Shown piece by piece: positions 36,334 through 45,235 of a stretch of DNA of 64,000 nucleotides. The notes below the pieces were generated by a model. The model did not search any database. It was not told where the DNA came from and was given only the letters and a program-made list of their open reading frames with translations. Positions within the stretch are counted from its first letter, which is position 1; each line of letters begins with the position of its first letter. A program made the translations under genes and the position numbers. Source of the stretch: DATJPR01 sp963843525 (lineage in GTDB: Bacteria > Bacteroidota > Ignavibacteria > UBA10030 > UBA6906); assembly GCA_963843525.1 (NCBI GenBank), contig CAWJKM010000007.1, positions 1,054,001 through 1,118,000 of the forward strand, written 5' to 3'.

Positions 36334-38717
36334 TCCTGCTCCCGCAATTCAACGACCGTTGCACCCGTGCCGCCTTCATTCCACTCACCGAGCCGATAGC
36401 TCGCAACACGCGGATGTTGTGAGAGAAATTCCGTCACGCGTTTCCGAAGAGCGCCGGTCCCTTTTCCATGAATGATATCGACCCGGTGCAATCCGGCGAG
36501 AATCGCCGTGTCGAGAAATTTATCGACCTGAGGGACGGCCTCCTCTCCGGTCATTCCCCGCAAATCAAGAGTCGTCTCGACTGACTCGGGCTTCTCCGGT
36601 GCCGAAACGATATTCGGGTGATGCGTCCGGCGTTTCGTTGCAGCATGGAGTTCGCCCAGATTGACCCGCATTTTCACCGTACCGTAGACAACCGTCGCGG
36701 ACCTGCCGTCGGCGGCTATCGCCACCACCTCGCCGACATCGGAGCCCGTTCCCAGCGTGACGAATGACCCGACGGCGATCGTCGTGTCCGCCGCCTTTGT
36801 GTCCACAGGAGCAATTTCCCGCTGGTCCATTTGAATGACCTGTCGCAACTCTTCCACGTCCTGTCGCACAGCCTTGACCGTCGCCTGGTCCGCCTTCGTT
36901 TCCTTGATCTGGCGCACGCTCCGTTCGATGACGGCATTTGCCTGGTCGACGATCCCGCGGGCATCCTCGAGTGCCCGTTGCTTCATCGTCTTGATTTCCC
37001 GGGCTGCGGACTCCATTTTCGCTTCATACTCCTTCGTGATGCGTTCGAGCTCGGACTTTTCTTTAGAAATCTCTCCGAGCTCTGCCTGCGACTGCTGGAG
37101 CGAGGATTCGAGAGTGGTAATCAGCGAATCCAGCCGGGCCTGCTGTTCACCCAGATGCGACCGCGCCAGCGAAAGAATTTGTGGAGGGAACCCGAGTCGC
37201 TGCGCCATCTCCAGAGCATAGCTGCTTCCCGGCACCCCGGCATGAAATCTGTACGTCGGGGTCAAATTCGCCTGATCGAATTCCATCGCGCCGTTCTCCA
37301 CTCCGTCTGTCTCGTGGGCGAACACTTTGAGCGCACTGTGATGCGTGGTTGCGATGGTGTACGCCCCGGATTTCGTGAGTTGCTCGAGAATGGATGCCGC
37401 TATCGCCCCGCCTTCGGCGGGATCCGTACCGGAACCGATTTCATCGATGAGCACGAGCGATTCACCGTTGGCAGAATCGACGATCGTCTTCAGATTCCTC
37501 AGGTGAGAGCTGAACGTGCTCAAATCGTTCTCAATCGACTGATCATCACCGATGTCCACATGAAGATCGGAAAAAACCTTCAGTTGCGTCCCGTCAGCGG
37601 CGGGAATGTGCAGTCCCGACTGTCCCATCAGCGCCAGAAGGCCCACGCATTTCATGGCAACGCTCTTCCCCCCTGCATTCGGACCACTGATCACCAGGGT
37701 CCGGAAACCTCTGCCGAGTTCGACATCGAGCGGCACCGTTCCCGATTGCCCATGGTTCAGCAAAAGGACAGGATGCCGCGCCTTCACCAGCCGGAGCGGC
37801 CCCGAAGTATTCACCACCGGCTCGATACCGAGAACCTCGATCGAGTATCGGGCCTTGGCCTGGTGGAAATCCAGCAAGGCGAGGATCCGCAGGTTCTCTT
37901 CCAGCATTGTTCGCCTGTCACGGATCTGTCCCGAGAGGACCGCAAGGATCCGCTCGACTTCCCGCTGCTCCTGAAACTGCAGACTCCGGATATCATTGTT
38001 CAGTTCAAGAGTCTCTGTCGGCTCGACGAACACTGTGGCCCCGCTTGCCGACGCACTGTGAATGAATCCGGGAACGTTTCTCTTATGTTCGGTCTTCACC
38101 GGGATGACCATTCGACCTTCGCGTGTGGTGATGATCTCTTCCTGGCTGAACCCGAGATCGGAAACACTCCGGAGGATGGTCTCTAATTTTTTCCGCAGCT
38201 GGTCGGATCGTTCCGCGATCGCACGGCGGACCGTCTGAAGTTCTCTCGAGGCGGAAGTCTTCACAGCCCCCGACTCGTCGATCGCCTGATCGATGTTGAA
38301 TTCCAGGACCTTGTCCGGTGTCAATCCCTCGCTGATCTGCCAGAGGAGTATCGCGGTCTCGCGGTGTTTGGCCATGACTCCTCGCGCGTGCCTCGCAGCG
38401 CGAAGAGTCATGACGATCTGCAGCAATTCCTTCGGCTGGAGGACGGCGCCCTCAATGGCCGAACGTGCAAGGGCGGGACCGATTGGCTGAACCTCTCCCA
38501 GAACGAGACCCTCCTCCTCTTCCAGGAGATGTTTCATCTCGCTCACCTGCTGCAACGCTCCCCTCACCGTGGCAATGTCGGTGGCAACGGAGATGTTGCG
38601 GACAAGTTCCGCGCCCGGCTCCGAACTCACGTGTCGGAGAATGCGTTCGCGCACACGTTCGAACTCGAGCTTGGCCGCTGCGCCCTGCCACGAACTCATG
38701 GGTGAGGAGGTTCCCAT
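36330..38717 (-). CDS. mutS2: Endonuclease MutS2
   Basis: MutS2 is a MutS-family ATPase that suppresses recombination or acts in ribosome collision rescue. The 795-residue product has no mismatch-recognition domain. It has the ATPase core (GPNAGGKSVAMK, LIDEIGSGTDPAEG), a long coiled coil (about 515-640) and a C-terminal Smr nuclease domain (LDLRGMTGEEA, HGKGTGALRKRV). The start abuts the yqeY stop. An in-frame ATG at 38699 is an alternative. Confidence 0.94.
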   Translation of the reverse strand: MGTSSPMSSWQGAAAKLEFERVRERILRHVSSEPGAELVRNISVATDIATVRGALQQVSEMKHLLEEEEGLVLGEVQPIGPALARSAIEGAVLQPKELLQIVMTLRAARHARGVMAKHRETAILLWQISEGLTPDKVLEFNIDQAIDESGAVKTSASRELQTVRRAIAERSDQLRKKLETILRSVSDLGFSQEEIITTREGRMVIPVKTEHKRNVPGFIHSASASGATVFVEPTETLELNNDIRSLQFQEQREVERILAVLSGQIRDRRTMLEENLRILALLDFHQAKARYSIEVLGIEPVVNTSGPLRLVKARHPVLLLNHGQSGTVPLDVELGRGFRTLVISGPNAGGKSVAMKCVGLLALMGQSGLHIPAADGTQLKVFSDLHVDIGDDQSIENDLSTFSSHLRNLKTIVDSANGESLVLIDEIGSGTDPAEGGAIAASILEQLTKSGAYTIATTHHSALKVFAHETDGVENGAMEFDQANLTPTYRFHAGVPGSSYALEMAQRLGFPPQILSLARSHLGEQQARLDSLITTLESSLQQSQAELGEISKEKSELERITKEYEAKMESAAREIKTMKQRALEDARGIVDQANAVIERSVRQIKETKADQATVKAVRQDVEELRQVIQMDQREIAPVDTKAADTTIAVGSFVTLGTGSDVGEVVAIAADGRSATVVYGTVKMRVNLGELHAATKRRTHHPNIVSAPEKPESVETTLDLRGMTGEEAVPQVDKFLDTAILAGLHRVDIIHGKGTGALRKRVTEFLSQHPRVASYRLGEWNEGGTGATVVELREQE

Positions 38718-39173
38718 CTATGCCCCGAGAATCCTTTTTACCATCTCCTGGACCATCTTTCCGTCGGCCTTCCCCTTCAATGATTTCATCGCGACCGGCA
38801 TTGCTTTGCCAAAGTCCTTCGCCCCTGAAGCACCCGTCTCCTGAATGACCTGCTTCACAATTGCTTCCACCTCTTCAGCCGAGAGTTGTTTCGGCAGATA
38901 CTCCTGTATGATCGCAAGCTCCCGTTCTTCCTGGTCGGCCAGCTCATTGCGGTTCCCGGCCCGAAAAAGTTCAATCGACTCGCGCCGCTTCTTCGCCGAC
39001 GCCGAGAGGACACCGAGTTCATCCTCGGGAGTAATCCCGCCTGCACTCCCGCGTTTCTCGATTTCCTTTTCCAGCAGGGCCGCCCGAATGGTCCGCAGTG
39101 TCTCAAGACGCAGGGTATCCCCTTTCTTCATCGCTGCCTGCAGATCACGGCTAATCGTCTCTGACAAACTCAT
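38718..39173 (-). CDS. yqeY: YqeY/GatB-like domain protein
   Basis: The 151-residue protein has the YqeY pattern (LQAAMKKGDTLRLETLRTI near the start, QEYLPKQLSAEEVEAIV in the middle and MPVAMKSLKGKADGKMV near the end). It resembles the tail domain of GatB that contacts tRNA, but the function of free YqeY is unknown. AAGGAAGGAG lies about 12 bases before the ATG. It heads the mutS2 operon. Confidence 0.9.
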   Translation of the reverse strand: MSLSETISRDLQAAMKKGDTLRLETLRTIRAALLEKEIEKRGSAGGITPEDELGVLSASAKKRRESIELFRAGNRNELADQEERELAIIQEYLPKQLSAEEVEAIVKQVIQETGASGAKDFGKAMPVAMKSLKGKADGKMVQEMVKRILGA

Positions 39174-39384
39174 CGATAATCGATTCTCCTTCCTTAAATG
39201 AAAAAGGCAGGAACCACATCCCCGGATCCCCGCCTGAGCGACTATTTTCGTGGGCCAATGGAGGTCAATGTGGTCCCTCGTGAAAGCGCCAAATCCTCCT
39301 CATATGCCAGGCTGAACACTGGAACGATGTCAACAGGCAGGGGGCCCGAGATCTACAAAGGGCAAAGTTACGCCATATCATAAG

Positions 39385-39413
39385 AAAATAGACGAATTTC
39401 GACAAAAAGTCAA
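39385..39413 (-). promoter_or_regulatory. Predicted promoter of the yqeY-mutS2-accC-fadL-purL run
   Basis: On the minus strand TTGACT (39413-39408), a 17-base spacer and TATTTT (39390-39385) would give a leader of about 200 bases before yqeY. It lies directly downstream of the SDR gene, and nothing else recognisable is in 39174-39420. Confidence 0.55.
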
Positions 39414-39420
39414 CGGACTG

Positions 39421-40110
39421 TTAAGACACTCCCCCATAGATCTTTATCACGTTTCCGTTAATCGAACCCGCTTCGCGCGACGAGAGAAACAGAATGAGGG
39501 CCGCGATCTCTTCCGGCGAAACCCACCTTGAACTCTCTGCCCCCGGCATGCTCTCAAGATTTGCCTTTGTTCTTATGATCGACGGTGCGATTGCATTGCA
39601 TGTGACACCGGTTCCCCACACCTCCTGCGCGATTACTTCCGTCAGCGTCACGACTGCACGTTTTGAGATGGCGTAAGCAGCCTTTTTCGCTGAAGGTTGA
39701 AGGGCGGGCATTGAAGCAACGGTGATAATTCTCCCCTGTCGTCGATCTTTCATTCCCCCCAGCACCATTCGTGCTGCGTTGTGCACTGTGAGAAGATTCA
39801 GGCGAAACTGACCTTCCAGATCCTCGTCGCTCGTCTCTTCAACGAGTTTGCCTCCGGTATATCCGCCCGCAAGGCAGACGAGGACGTCCGCAGGCCCGGT
39901 TTTCTTTGCCGCTGCATCGAAAAAGATTCTTGTCTCCTTCTCATCGGAAAGGTTACATTTCCCAACGAATGCAGCTCCTGGGATATCCCCGGCCGTGCCG
40001 CCTGAGGGAACGGCAACATTGGCGCCCTCCTTCAGGAAAGCCTGGACAACGATTTGACCCAGGGACCCAGTTCCCCCGGTGATAACGACATTTCTGCCTG
40101 CAAGGGCCAT
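39421..40110 (-). CDS. Short-chain dehydrogenase/reductase (SDR)
   Basis: The 229-residue Rossmann-fold protein has the cofactor motif VITGGTGSLGQ, a Ser in TVASMPALQ and the catalytic YAISK (Y-x3-K). The Thr/Asn-rich NAIAPSIIRT follows. The substrate cannot be deduced. It is transcribed away from the exported peroxiredoxin, and its start is only 14 bases from that gene's -35 box. Confidence 0.88.
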   Translation of the reverse strand: MALAGRNVVITGGTGSLGQIVVQAFLKEGANVAVPSGGTAGDIPGAAFVGKCNLSDEKETRIFFDAAAKKTGPADVLVCLAGGYTGGKLVEETSDEDLEGQFRLNLLTVHNAARMVLGGMKDRRQGRIITVASMPALQPSAKKAAYAISKRAVVTLTEVIAQEVWGTGVTCNAIAPSIIRTKANLESMPGAESSRWVSPEEIAALILFLSSREAGSINGNVIKIYGGVS

Positions 40111-40124
40111 ATTAACCTCTTATC

Positions 40125-40153
40125 TTGAAAGTCAAGGCTGATTACGGTAGATT
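40125..40153 (+). promoter_or_regulatory. Predicted promoter of the peroxiredoxin gene
   Basis: TTGAAA (40125-40130), a 17-base spacer and TAGATT (40148-40153) lie about 30 bases before ATG 40183. The nearby upstream in-frame start codons at 40156 and 40174 would leave almost no leader. Confidence 0.55.
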
Positions 40154-40182
40154 GATTGCACGCACAATTGGAGATGCAAGCT

Positions 40183-40740
40183 ATGAAAACCACTTATTCT
40201 CGAGTTGTCCGACTCGTCGGTCTCTCGATTGTCTTTCTCTCTGTATCCTTCTCCCTGCATGCCCAGGAAACCCTCACCGTAGGAGAACGCGCTCCAGAAT
40301 TCACCCTACCAGCAGCCACAAAAGATACGATTCTCTTTTCCGGGGTCAGTTTGTCGGAGGAAATCAAAAAATCCCCAGTTATTCTGGCCTTCTATCCCGC
40401 TGACTGGAGCGGCGGATGCACAAAGGAGATGTGCACAATGCGCGACAATTTCTCGTCTTTGTCCAGCCTGGGTGTTACAGTTCTGGGGATCAGCGGCGAC
40501 TATGTCTTTTCCCACGAACAGTGGGCGAAACACCTTGGACTTCAGTTCACGCTTCTGAGTGATCATGACCACGCTGTGGCCAAGGCCTACCACACATACA
40601 ACCCAAAGAGCGGGTTCAACGTTCGAAGCGTCTGGGTTGTAGGCAAGGATGGGCGTATTGACTACATGGATCCGGCATACAATTCCATGAGTGAGGAGTC
40701 GTTCAACAAACTCAAGACGGCTCTCGCATCATTGAAATAG
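40183..40740 (+). CDS. Exported peroxiredoxin (AhpC/TSA, Bcp-like)
   Basis: The 185-residue protein has a clear signal peptide (cleavage probably after SLHAQ), then a peroxiredoxin domain. The active site GGCTKEMCTMRD resembles the Bcp type, with peroxidatic Cys and a second Cys five residues later. The residue usually Thr two or three places before the Cys is Ser (DWSGGC). It probably reduces peroxides in the periplasm. GGAGAT lies eight bases before ATG 40183. The M28 peptidase gene follows on the same strand. Confidence 0.87.
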   Translation: MKTTYSRVVRLVGLSIVFLSVSFSLHAQETLTVGERAPEFTLPAATKDTILFSGVSLSEEIKKSPVILAFYPADWSGGCTKEMCTMRDNFSSLSSLGVTVLGISGDYVFSHEQWAKHLGLQFTLLSDHDHAVAKAYHTYNPKSGFNVRSVWVVGKDGRIDYMDPAYNSMSEESFNKLKTALASLK

Positions 40741-40796
40741 ATTACCTGTCTAATTCTCCATCTCGATCTATCGAACCCCTTCTCCCAGAGAAACTT

Positions 40797-42605
40797 ATGC
40801 ACAAATACATCATTTTATTTCTTGCAATCGTCTTTTCCTCCAAAGGGTTGGCACAGACTTCTCCGGAGATTCGCGCTGCCGACCTTCAACTGCACCTGAA
40901 ATACATCGCTTCCCCGGCGTTGGAAGGCCGTGCCAGCGGCACCGAGGGCAATCGGAAGGCAGAGGCGTATGTCGCAGACTGGATGAAGCACGCCGATCTG
41001 ATCCCCAAAGGGGACAACGGCACGTATTACCAGTCTTTCGAGTTTGTCGCTGCGGTCCGACTCGGCGAGAAGAACCTCGCTACACTGACAGGAAAGGCCT
41101 TTCCCGGTGGTTCTTACCAACTTAGCGTGAATAATGATTTCCGTCCGTTCGCTTTTTCATCCAGTGAAAAGGCCACCGGACCTCTCGTCTTTGCAGGCTA
41201 TGGAATCAGCGCTCCCGACCAGAATTATGACGACTACGCAGGACTCGATGTGTCGGGAAAAATCGTCGTGGTTCTCCGGTATGGCCCTGACGGCACCGAC
41301 CCCCACAGTCCGTTCAACAAATATACTTCGTTCCGCAATAAGGCTCGGATCGCCCGCGATAAGGGCGCTTTGGCGATCGTGATCCTCAATGGGCCCCGGG
41401 ATGAACAATCCGACGACCTGGTAAAGCTCACTTCGGACCAAAGCTTTGAGAGCTCCGGTATCTCCGCAGTTTCGATGAAGAGAGAATTTTTTGACCGAAT
41501 TCTCGAAGGCCAGAATTTGAGCCTCGGGGCTGTCCAGGACTCCATCCGTTCGACAAAGAATCCACACAGCTTCGCACTCGATGCGCAAATGACGGTCCAG
41601 ACAGATGTCATCAAAGTGAAAGCAAAAACCGCCAACTTGATAGGGTATCTGCCGGGCGGAGATCCGATGCTCCGTGACCAGGTCGTGATCCTCGGCGCTC
41701 ATATGGATCATCTCGGATACGGAGGACCGGGGTCCGGTTCTCTGATGCCGGACACCATCGCTGTGCACCCGGGTGCGGACGACAATGGTTCGGGCACAGT
41801 CGGACTCATGGAACTCATGGAGTGGATGTCAGCCCGCAAGACTGCATTGAAGCGCAGCGTGCTCTTCATCTTCTTTTCCGGAGAAGAGCTGGGGACACTC
41901 GGATCTGCATATTATGTGAACCACCCGGTTCTTCCGCTCGACCAAAGCGTTGCGATGATCAATATGGACATGGTCGGGCGCCTGGTGGAAAAAAACCTGA
42001 CGGTTTACGGCACCGGCACATCCCCTGCCTGGGTTCCGCTCCTCGATCGCCTGGACAGGGACTCGTCGTTCAGCCTAAAGACCATTCCCGACGGATACGG
42101 TCCGAGCGATCATTCGCAATTCTACGGCAAGGATATGCCGGTGCTCTTCTTTTTCACCGGCACGCACAATGATTACCACAAACCAAGCGACACATGGGAG
42201 AAGATCAACTACCCTGGCGAGGAGAAGGTGGTGAAATTCGTCGCGAAAGTGGCCGATGCCGTCGACATCATGCCGGAAAGGCCTGCGTTCACGAAGGTGA
42301 AGACCTCGACGACGGCCTCAACCGGAGATTCACGATCCTTTTCCGTCACGCTCGGCGTGATCCCCGATTATGCTGAGGGCACTCAGGGGATGAAGATCGG
42401 CGGAATACGTCCGAAAGGTCCGGCCGAGAAGGCAGGACTGCAGGCCGGTGATGTGATCGTAAAAATGGCAGGGAAGGCAGTCATGAACATCTACGATTAC
42501 ATGGGTGTCCTGGGCGAGTTGAAGGATGGCGATGAGGTAGACATCGAGGCGTTGCGCAATGGACAGATGATGAAGTTCCACGCAACGATGCGCAAGCGCA
42601 ATTAG
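40797..42605 (+). CDS. Secreted M28-family zinc peptidase with PA and PDZ domains
   Basis: The 602-residue protein has a signal peptide (FSSKGLAQ), a protease-associated insert (about 110-240), an M28 catalytic domain (about 260-480) and a C-terminal PDZ domain (about 505-600). Zinc and catalytic residues are in GAHMDHLGYG, HPGADDNGSGT, FSGEELGTLGS, INMDMVGRL and HNDYHKPSDTW. It is probably an aminopeptidase acting outside the cytoplasm. A good terminator follows 33 bases after the stop. Confidence 0.92.
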   Translation: MHKYIILFLAIVFSSKGLAQTSPEIRAADLQLHLKYIASPALEGRASGTEGNRKAEAYVADWMKHADLIPKGDNGTYYQSFEFVAAVRLGEKNLATLTGKAFPGGSYQLSVNNDFRPFAFSSSEKATGPLVFAGYGISAPDQNYDDYAGLDVSGKIVVVLRYGPDGTDPHSPFNKYTSFRNKARIARDKGALAIVILNGPRDEQSDDLVKLTSDQSFESSGISAVSMKREFFDRILEGQNLSLGAVQDSIRSTKNPHSFALDAQMTVQTDVIKVKAKTANLIGYLPGGDPMLRDQVVILGAHMDHLGYGGPGSGSLMPDTIAVHPGADDNGSGTVGLMELMEWMSARKTALKRSVLFIFFSGEELGTLGSAYYVNHPVLPLDQSVAMINMDMVGRLVEKNLTVYGTGTSPAWVPLLDRLDRDSSFSLKTIPDGYGPSDHSQFYGKDMPVLFFFTGTHNDYHKPSDTWEKINYPGEEKVVKFVAKVADAVDIMPERPAFTKVKTSTTASTGDSRSFSVTLGVIPDYAEGTQGMKIGGIRPKGPAEKAGLQAGDVIVKMAGKAVMNIYDYMGVLGELKDGDEVDIEALRNGQMMKFHATMRKRN

Positions 42606-42637
42606 GTATGCTTCACACGATCTCTTAGTGCATCGAT

Positions 42638-42683
42638 GCCGGGATACCAGGAGAAACACTCAGGGTATTCCGGCAACTTTTTT
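42638..42683 (+). terminator. Terminator of the M28 peptidase gene
   Basis: GCCGGGATACC (42638-42648) pairs with GGTATTCCGGC (42664-42674) with one G-T pair around a 15-base loop. AACTTTTTTCCC follows. This is a classic intrinsic terminator on the + strand. Confidence 0.8.
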
Positions 42684-42707
42684 CCCATAGTGAAGTTCTC
42701 AACCCGG

Positions 42708-42896
42708 TCAGCCCTTCACGGGCCTGGGAAGTCTTTGTGCGTCAGCAATAAACTTCTGAACAATCCGCAATCTGGCGTCCTCACTTCTCGCGGCGAAAAG
42801 ATCTTCCCGCTCAGACCGCGCTTGAGGTTCAAGCAGCTTCCTCTCAGCGTCTGTGAGAGAAACCAGGAAACAGTTAAAAGTGTCAATCGCTGCCAT
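42708..42896 (-). CDS. Small hypothetical protein (62 aa)
   Basis: I do not recognise this charged, helix-rich protein (start MAAIDTFNCFLVSLTDAERK). CGGAG lies five bases before the ATG, and codon use looks natural. It is co-directional with and 76 bases downstream of the flavin reductase. It could be a real small gene or a remnant. Confidence 0.45.
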   Translation of the reverse strand: MAAIDTFNCFLVSLTDAERKLLEPQARSEREDLFAARSEDARLRIVQKFIADAQRLPRPVKG

Positions 42897-42972
42897 ACGT
42901 GCTCCGTGGCGTTTTCGTCAAAACCAATTCATAAAGAAAAACAGCATCGGTCCAGCGGGAACACCTTCTCCT

Positions 42973-43461
42973 CTACGAGGGATCCTTCCAATAATTCAAT
43001 CCCGTTTCACGCAGAGTGAGGCCGGGGGCATTCCTGTGGACTTCCAGTTCCACCACCTCCCCGACAAAGAGGGTGTGATCCCCGCATTCGGTAGCGGACT
43101 GCACCGTGCATTCGAAACAGCTCAGTGCGTCCTTCAGGAACGGTGACCCTCCTCCAGCCAAATGAAATTCCCATCCATTGAAACTCTTCGTGTCCGTACT
43201 ATGGCTTTTCAGAAAGCCTCGCGTCATCTGTGGAGAGCCTGAGGGGAGAACATTCACTGAGAAGGACCGCCTCTCAAGGATTGCCTCATGCATGGTCGAT
43301 CCGTGTTCGATGGAAATAGCGACAAGGGGAGGGACAAATGAGACCTGGGAGACCCAGTTGGCAAGTATTGAAACCCTCCGGTCCGCCTTTGTCGATGACC
43401 CGACAACGTACAGACCGTACGACAGCTGCTGAAGCGCCTTTTTAAGGTCTGCCCTCGTCAT
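42973..43461 (-). CDS. Flavin reductase-like, FMN-binding split-barrel protein
   Basis: The 162-residue protein starts MTRADLKKALQQLSYGLYVV and has the flavin-reductase pattern (SSTKADRRVSILANWVSQVS, FSVNVLPSG, CTVQSATECGDHTLFVGEVV). It is likely to bind FMN and reduce or use flavin with NAD(P)H. The frame extends upstream through the DUF971 gene, but the ATG at 43461 overlaps the DUF971 stop as ATGA and matches the family start. Confidence 0.87.
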   Translation of the reverse strand: MTRADLKKALQQLSYGLYVVGSSTKADRRVSILANWVSQVSFVPPLVAISIEHGSTMHEAILERRSFSVNVLPSGSPQMTRGFLKSHSTDTKSFNGWEFHLAGGGSPFLKDALSCFECTVQSATECGDHTLFVGEVVELEVHRNAPGLTLRETGLNYWKDPS

Positions 43462-43802
43462 GTCTCCCCTTTCGTTCCTTTGGCCTGGCCGGTGCATTCT
43501 TCGCACGCGCAAAGACTTCTGAGGATGTTCCAACTGTAGATTCCGTCCGAGTGCCCGTCGCCCCAGGAGAAGCGAATGGCGTAGCTGCCCACGGGTTCTG
43601 CCGCCAGAAGATCGTACCTCCCGGGGGCTTCGTAGTCCACCGGTGAAGGGCCATAATGCTTTCCCAGAATCGTCTCTCCCTTGCACCCTGCACAGGGGCA
43701 GGCATCGCGAAGTGCCCTCATGCTGACGCTTTCCAAATGCCCATCGTCCCACAATAGTTCTAAAAGAGTTGAAGAGGCACGATGTAACTTACGTAGCTGC
43801 AT
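43458..43802 (-). CDS. DUF971 protein
   Basis: The 114-residue protein has the GBBH-like N-terminal motifs of DUF971: LLWDDGHLESVSM, RDACPCAGCKGE and FSWGDGHSDGIYSW. Two Cys pairs (CPCAGC and CACEEC) suggest metal or Fe-S binding. DUF971 proteins are associated with Fe-S cluster handling. The pairing with a flavin reductase suggests a small redox unit. The promoter region carries a direct repeat. Confidence 0.87.
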   Translation of the reverse strand: MQLRKLHRASSTLLELLWDDGHLESVSMRALRDACPCAGCKGETILGKHYGPSPVDYEAPGRYDLLAAEPVGSYAIRFSWGDGHSDGIYSWNILRSLCACEECTGQAKGTKGET

Positions 43803-43830
43803 AATGTTAACTACGAATATATAATGTTAA
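43801..43830 (-). repeat. Direct repeat of 10 bases over the DUF971 start
   Basis: ATAATGTTAA occurs at 43801-43810 and again at 43821-43830, 20 bases apart start to start, or two helical turns. The first copy overlaps the DUF971 start codon. This spacing suits a protein dimer binding one face of the DNA. The rest of 43831-43992 holds nothing recognisable. Confidence 0.6.
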
Positions 43831-43992
43831 GTCTATCATCTTTTAGGTATTTACGTTCGCTCTCGTCCTGCCACCTCCCATATTTCCCCCTCCATCAATG
43901 CCTATCTCCGGGTGAGCGGTTGAGAAATGCGGAGGGCAATGGGAAGGCAGTTCGATCTGGAGGGGGAACATTGCACACAAGGCCGGTCAACC

Positions 43993-44523
43993 TCACGAAG
44001 AGATCTCTTCAGTCGCGGTGAGGCGTCGGGCGATCTCTCTCAAAGCATCCTTCGTCAGAAACTTTTGGACCAGAGGGAAGAGGATGTGATTTTCTTTGTG
44101 AATATGGTTGACCATGATCCGGACAATTCCCCTGGAGATCTCTGCCACGTTCTCGGCCGCCTTATGATTTTCATGGTCCTTTTCCAGGCTTTTGAACGCC
44201 TTCTGCAGCCGGGAAAACTCCTTCTTGAGAATACGGTGTTCGCCCCGCATCAGTTCCGTCGGCCCCTCGACGTAACGTTCGAGGACGGGAAAGAGCGCAT
44301 CTTCCTCACGCTGGTTGTGATCCGTGACCTCATCCTGGATGAATTCTATCGCTTTCACCAGGCGTCTCCACGGATCGGGGGCGTAACCGTCCTCGGCAAT
44401 CGTACTACTCGCCTTCCGTAGATGTGACAGTTGCACAAGAGCTTGGTCATGTTCCTGCATAAACTGCGCAATAGGATCGATCCGCAATCTCGGTGCACGC
44501 GCCGGGCTTATTCTCTTCCTCAC
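43993..44523 (-). CDS. Hemerythrin-domain protein
   Basis: The 176-residue protein is an HHE helical bundle with iron-ligand patterns FMQEHDQALVQL, EVTDHNQREEDALFP, GEHRILKK and NHIHKENHILFP. Such domains bind a di-iron centre and sense or carry O2 or NO. The GTG start overlaps the stop of the preceding barrel protein as GTGA, so the two are probably co-translated. Confidence 0.9.
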   Translation of the reverse strand: MRKRISPARAPRLRIDPIAQFMQEHDQALVQLSHLRKASSTIAEDGYAPDPWRRLVKAIEFIQDEVTDHNQREEDALFPVLERYVEGPTELMRGEHRILKKEFSRLQKAFKSLEKDHENHKAAENVAEISRGIVRIMVNHIHKENHILFPLVQKFLTKDALREIARRLTATEEISS

Positions 44524-44816
44524 TCAGATTCCACCAGGGTATTGTATTTGATGCCCTTCGAATCCACCAGCTTCGTCAAACGGTTCATGAAGCCTTCGGA
44601 GATCTCGTCCCCCTCATCGAATATTTCGAGATCTTCGAGACTCTCCGTGATAAGGACTTCAGTGAACTGGTTCTTTTTGTTCTCAGACTCGAAGACGCCG
44701 TAGTTCTTCTTTCGCGTATTGACAAAATGCATCTTCATTTCGCGCGACAGAGCTAGGTACTGATCGCGATTTTCCGGTTTGACTCCATAAGAGATGATCA
44801 GCATTGCCTTTGGCAT
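44520..44816 (-). CDS. Small dimeric alpha-beta barrel-like protein
   Basis: The 98-residue protein (start MPKAMLIISYGVKPENRDQY) has the alternating pattern of a ferredoxin-like antibiotic-biosynthesis-monooxygenase-type barrel. I cannot name a family with certainty. It is coupled to the hemerythrin gene by a 4-base overlap, which suggests a shared redox or sensing role. Confidence 0.7.
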   Translation of the reverse strand: MPKAMLIISYGVKPENRDQYLALSREMKMHFVNTRKKNYGVFESENKKNQFTEVLITESLEDLEIFDEGDEISEGFMNRLTKLVDSKGIKYNTLVESE

Positions 44817-44843
44817 GATTTTCCTTTCAATGTGACATAGACA

Positions 44844-45218
44844 TCAATACCCAGCTTCGCGGATTTCTTTCTCGCTCATGCCGTAGTAATGGCCCAGTTC
44901 GTGAATGAGCGTCTCCCGGATATTCTCCCGCAACTCCGCTCCATCCCTCGATATCGCTTCAATGTGCAGTTTGAAGAGCGTGATCCGATCAGGAAGCACG
45001 GGAGCCATTCCGTAGTCTGCTCCCCGCTTTGTCAGCGGAATGCCTTCATAGAGGCCGAGCAGGAGGCCGCCCTTTTTCACCCCCACCCTGCGTAACGTCA
45101 ACTCTCCCGGACGATCCTCAACGATAATGTGAAGGTTTTCAATTCGACTTGCAAATTGTTCCGGCAGTTTCGCCAGCACCTCCTGGACGATTTGTTCAAA
45201 AGCTTCTCGATCGATCAA
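44844..45218 (-). CDS. Minimal zincin metallopeptidase-family protein
   Basis: The 124-residue protein has the zinc-binding ETLIHELGHYYGMSEKEI (HExxH) at its C-terminus and matches the small acidic zincin family. The start is taken as TTG 45218: it follows GAGGAG by 5 bases and gives the usual family length, while the frame upstream runs into the Yip1 gene and has no resemblance. The next gene upstream (Yip1) ends 17 bases away. Confidence 0.85.
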   Translation of the reverse strand: MIDREAFEQIVQEVLAKLPEQFASRIENLHIIVEDRPGELTLRRVGVKKGGLLLGLYEGIPLTKRGADYGMAPVLPDRITLFKLHIEAISRDGAELRENIRETLIHELGHYYGMSEKEIREAGY

Positions 45219-45235
45219 AGGATCTCCTCTTCCGG

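Noticed and set aside
36831..38186. Long + strand open frame of 451 codons
   Set aside because: It lies wholly opposite mutS2, whose motifs are clear, and its translation has no recognisable pattern or ribosome-binding site.
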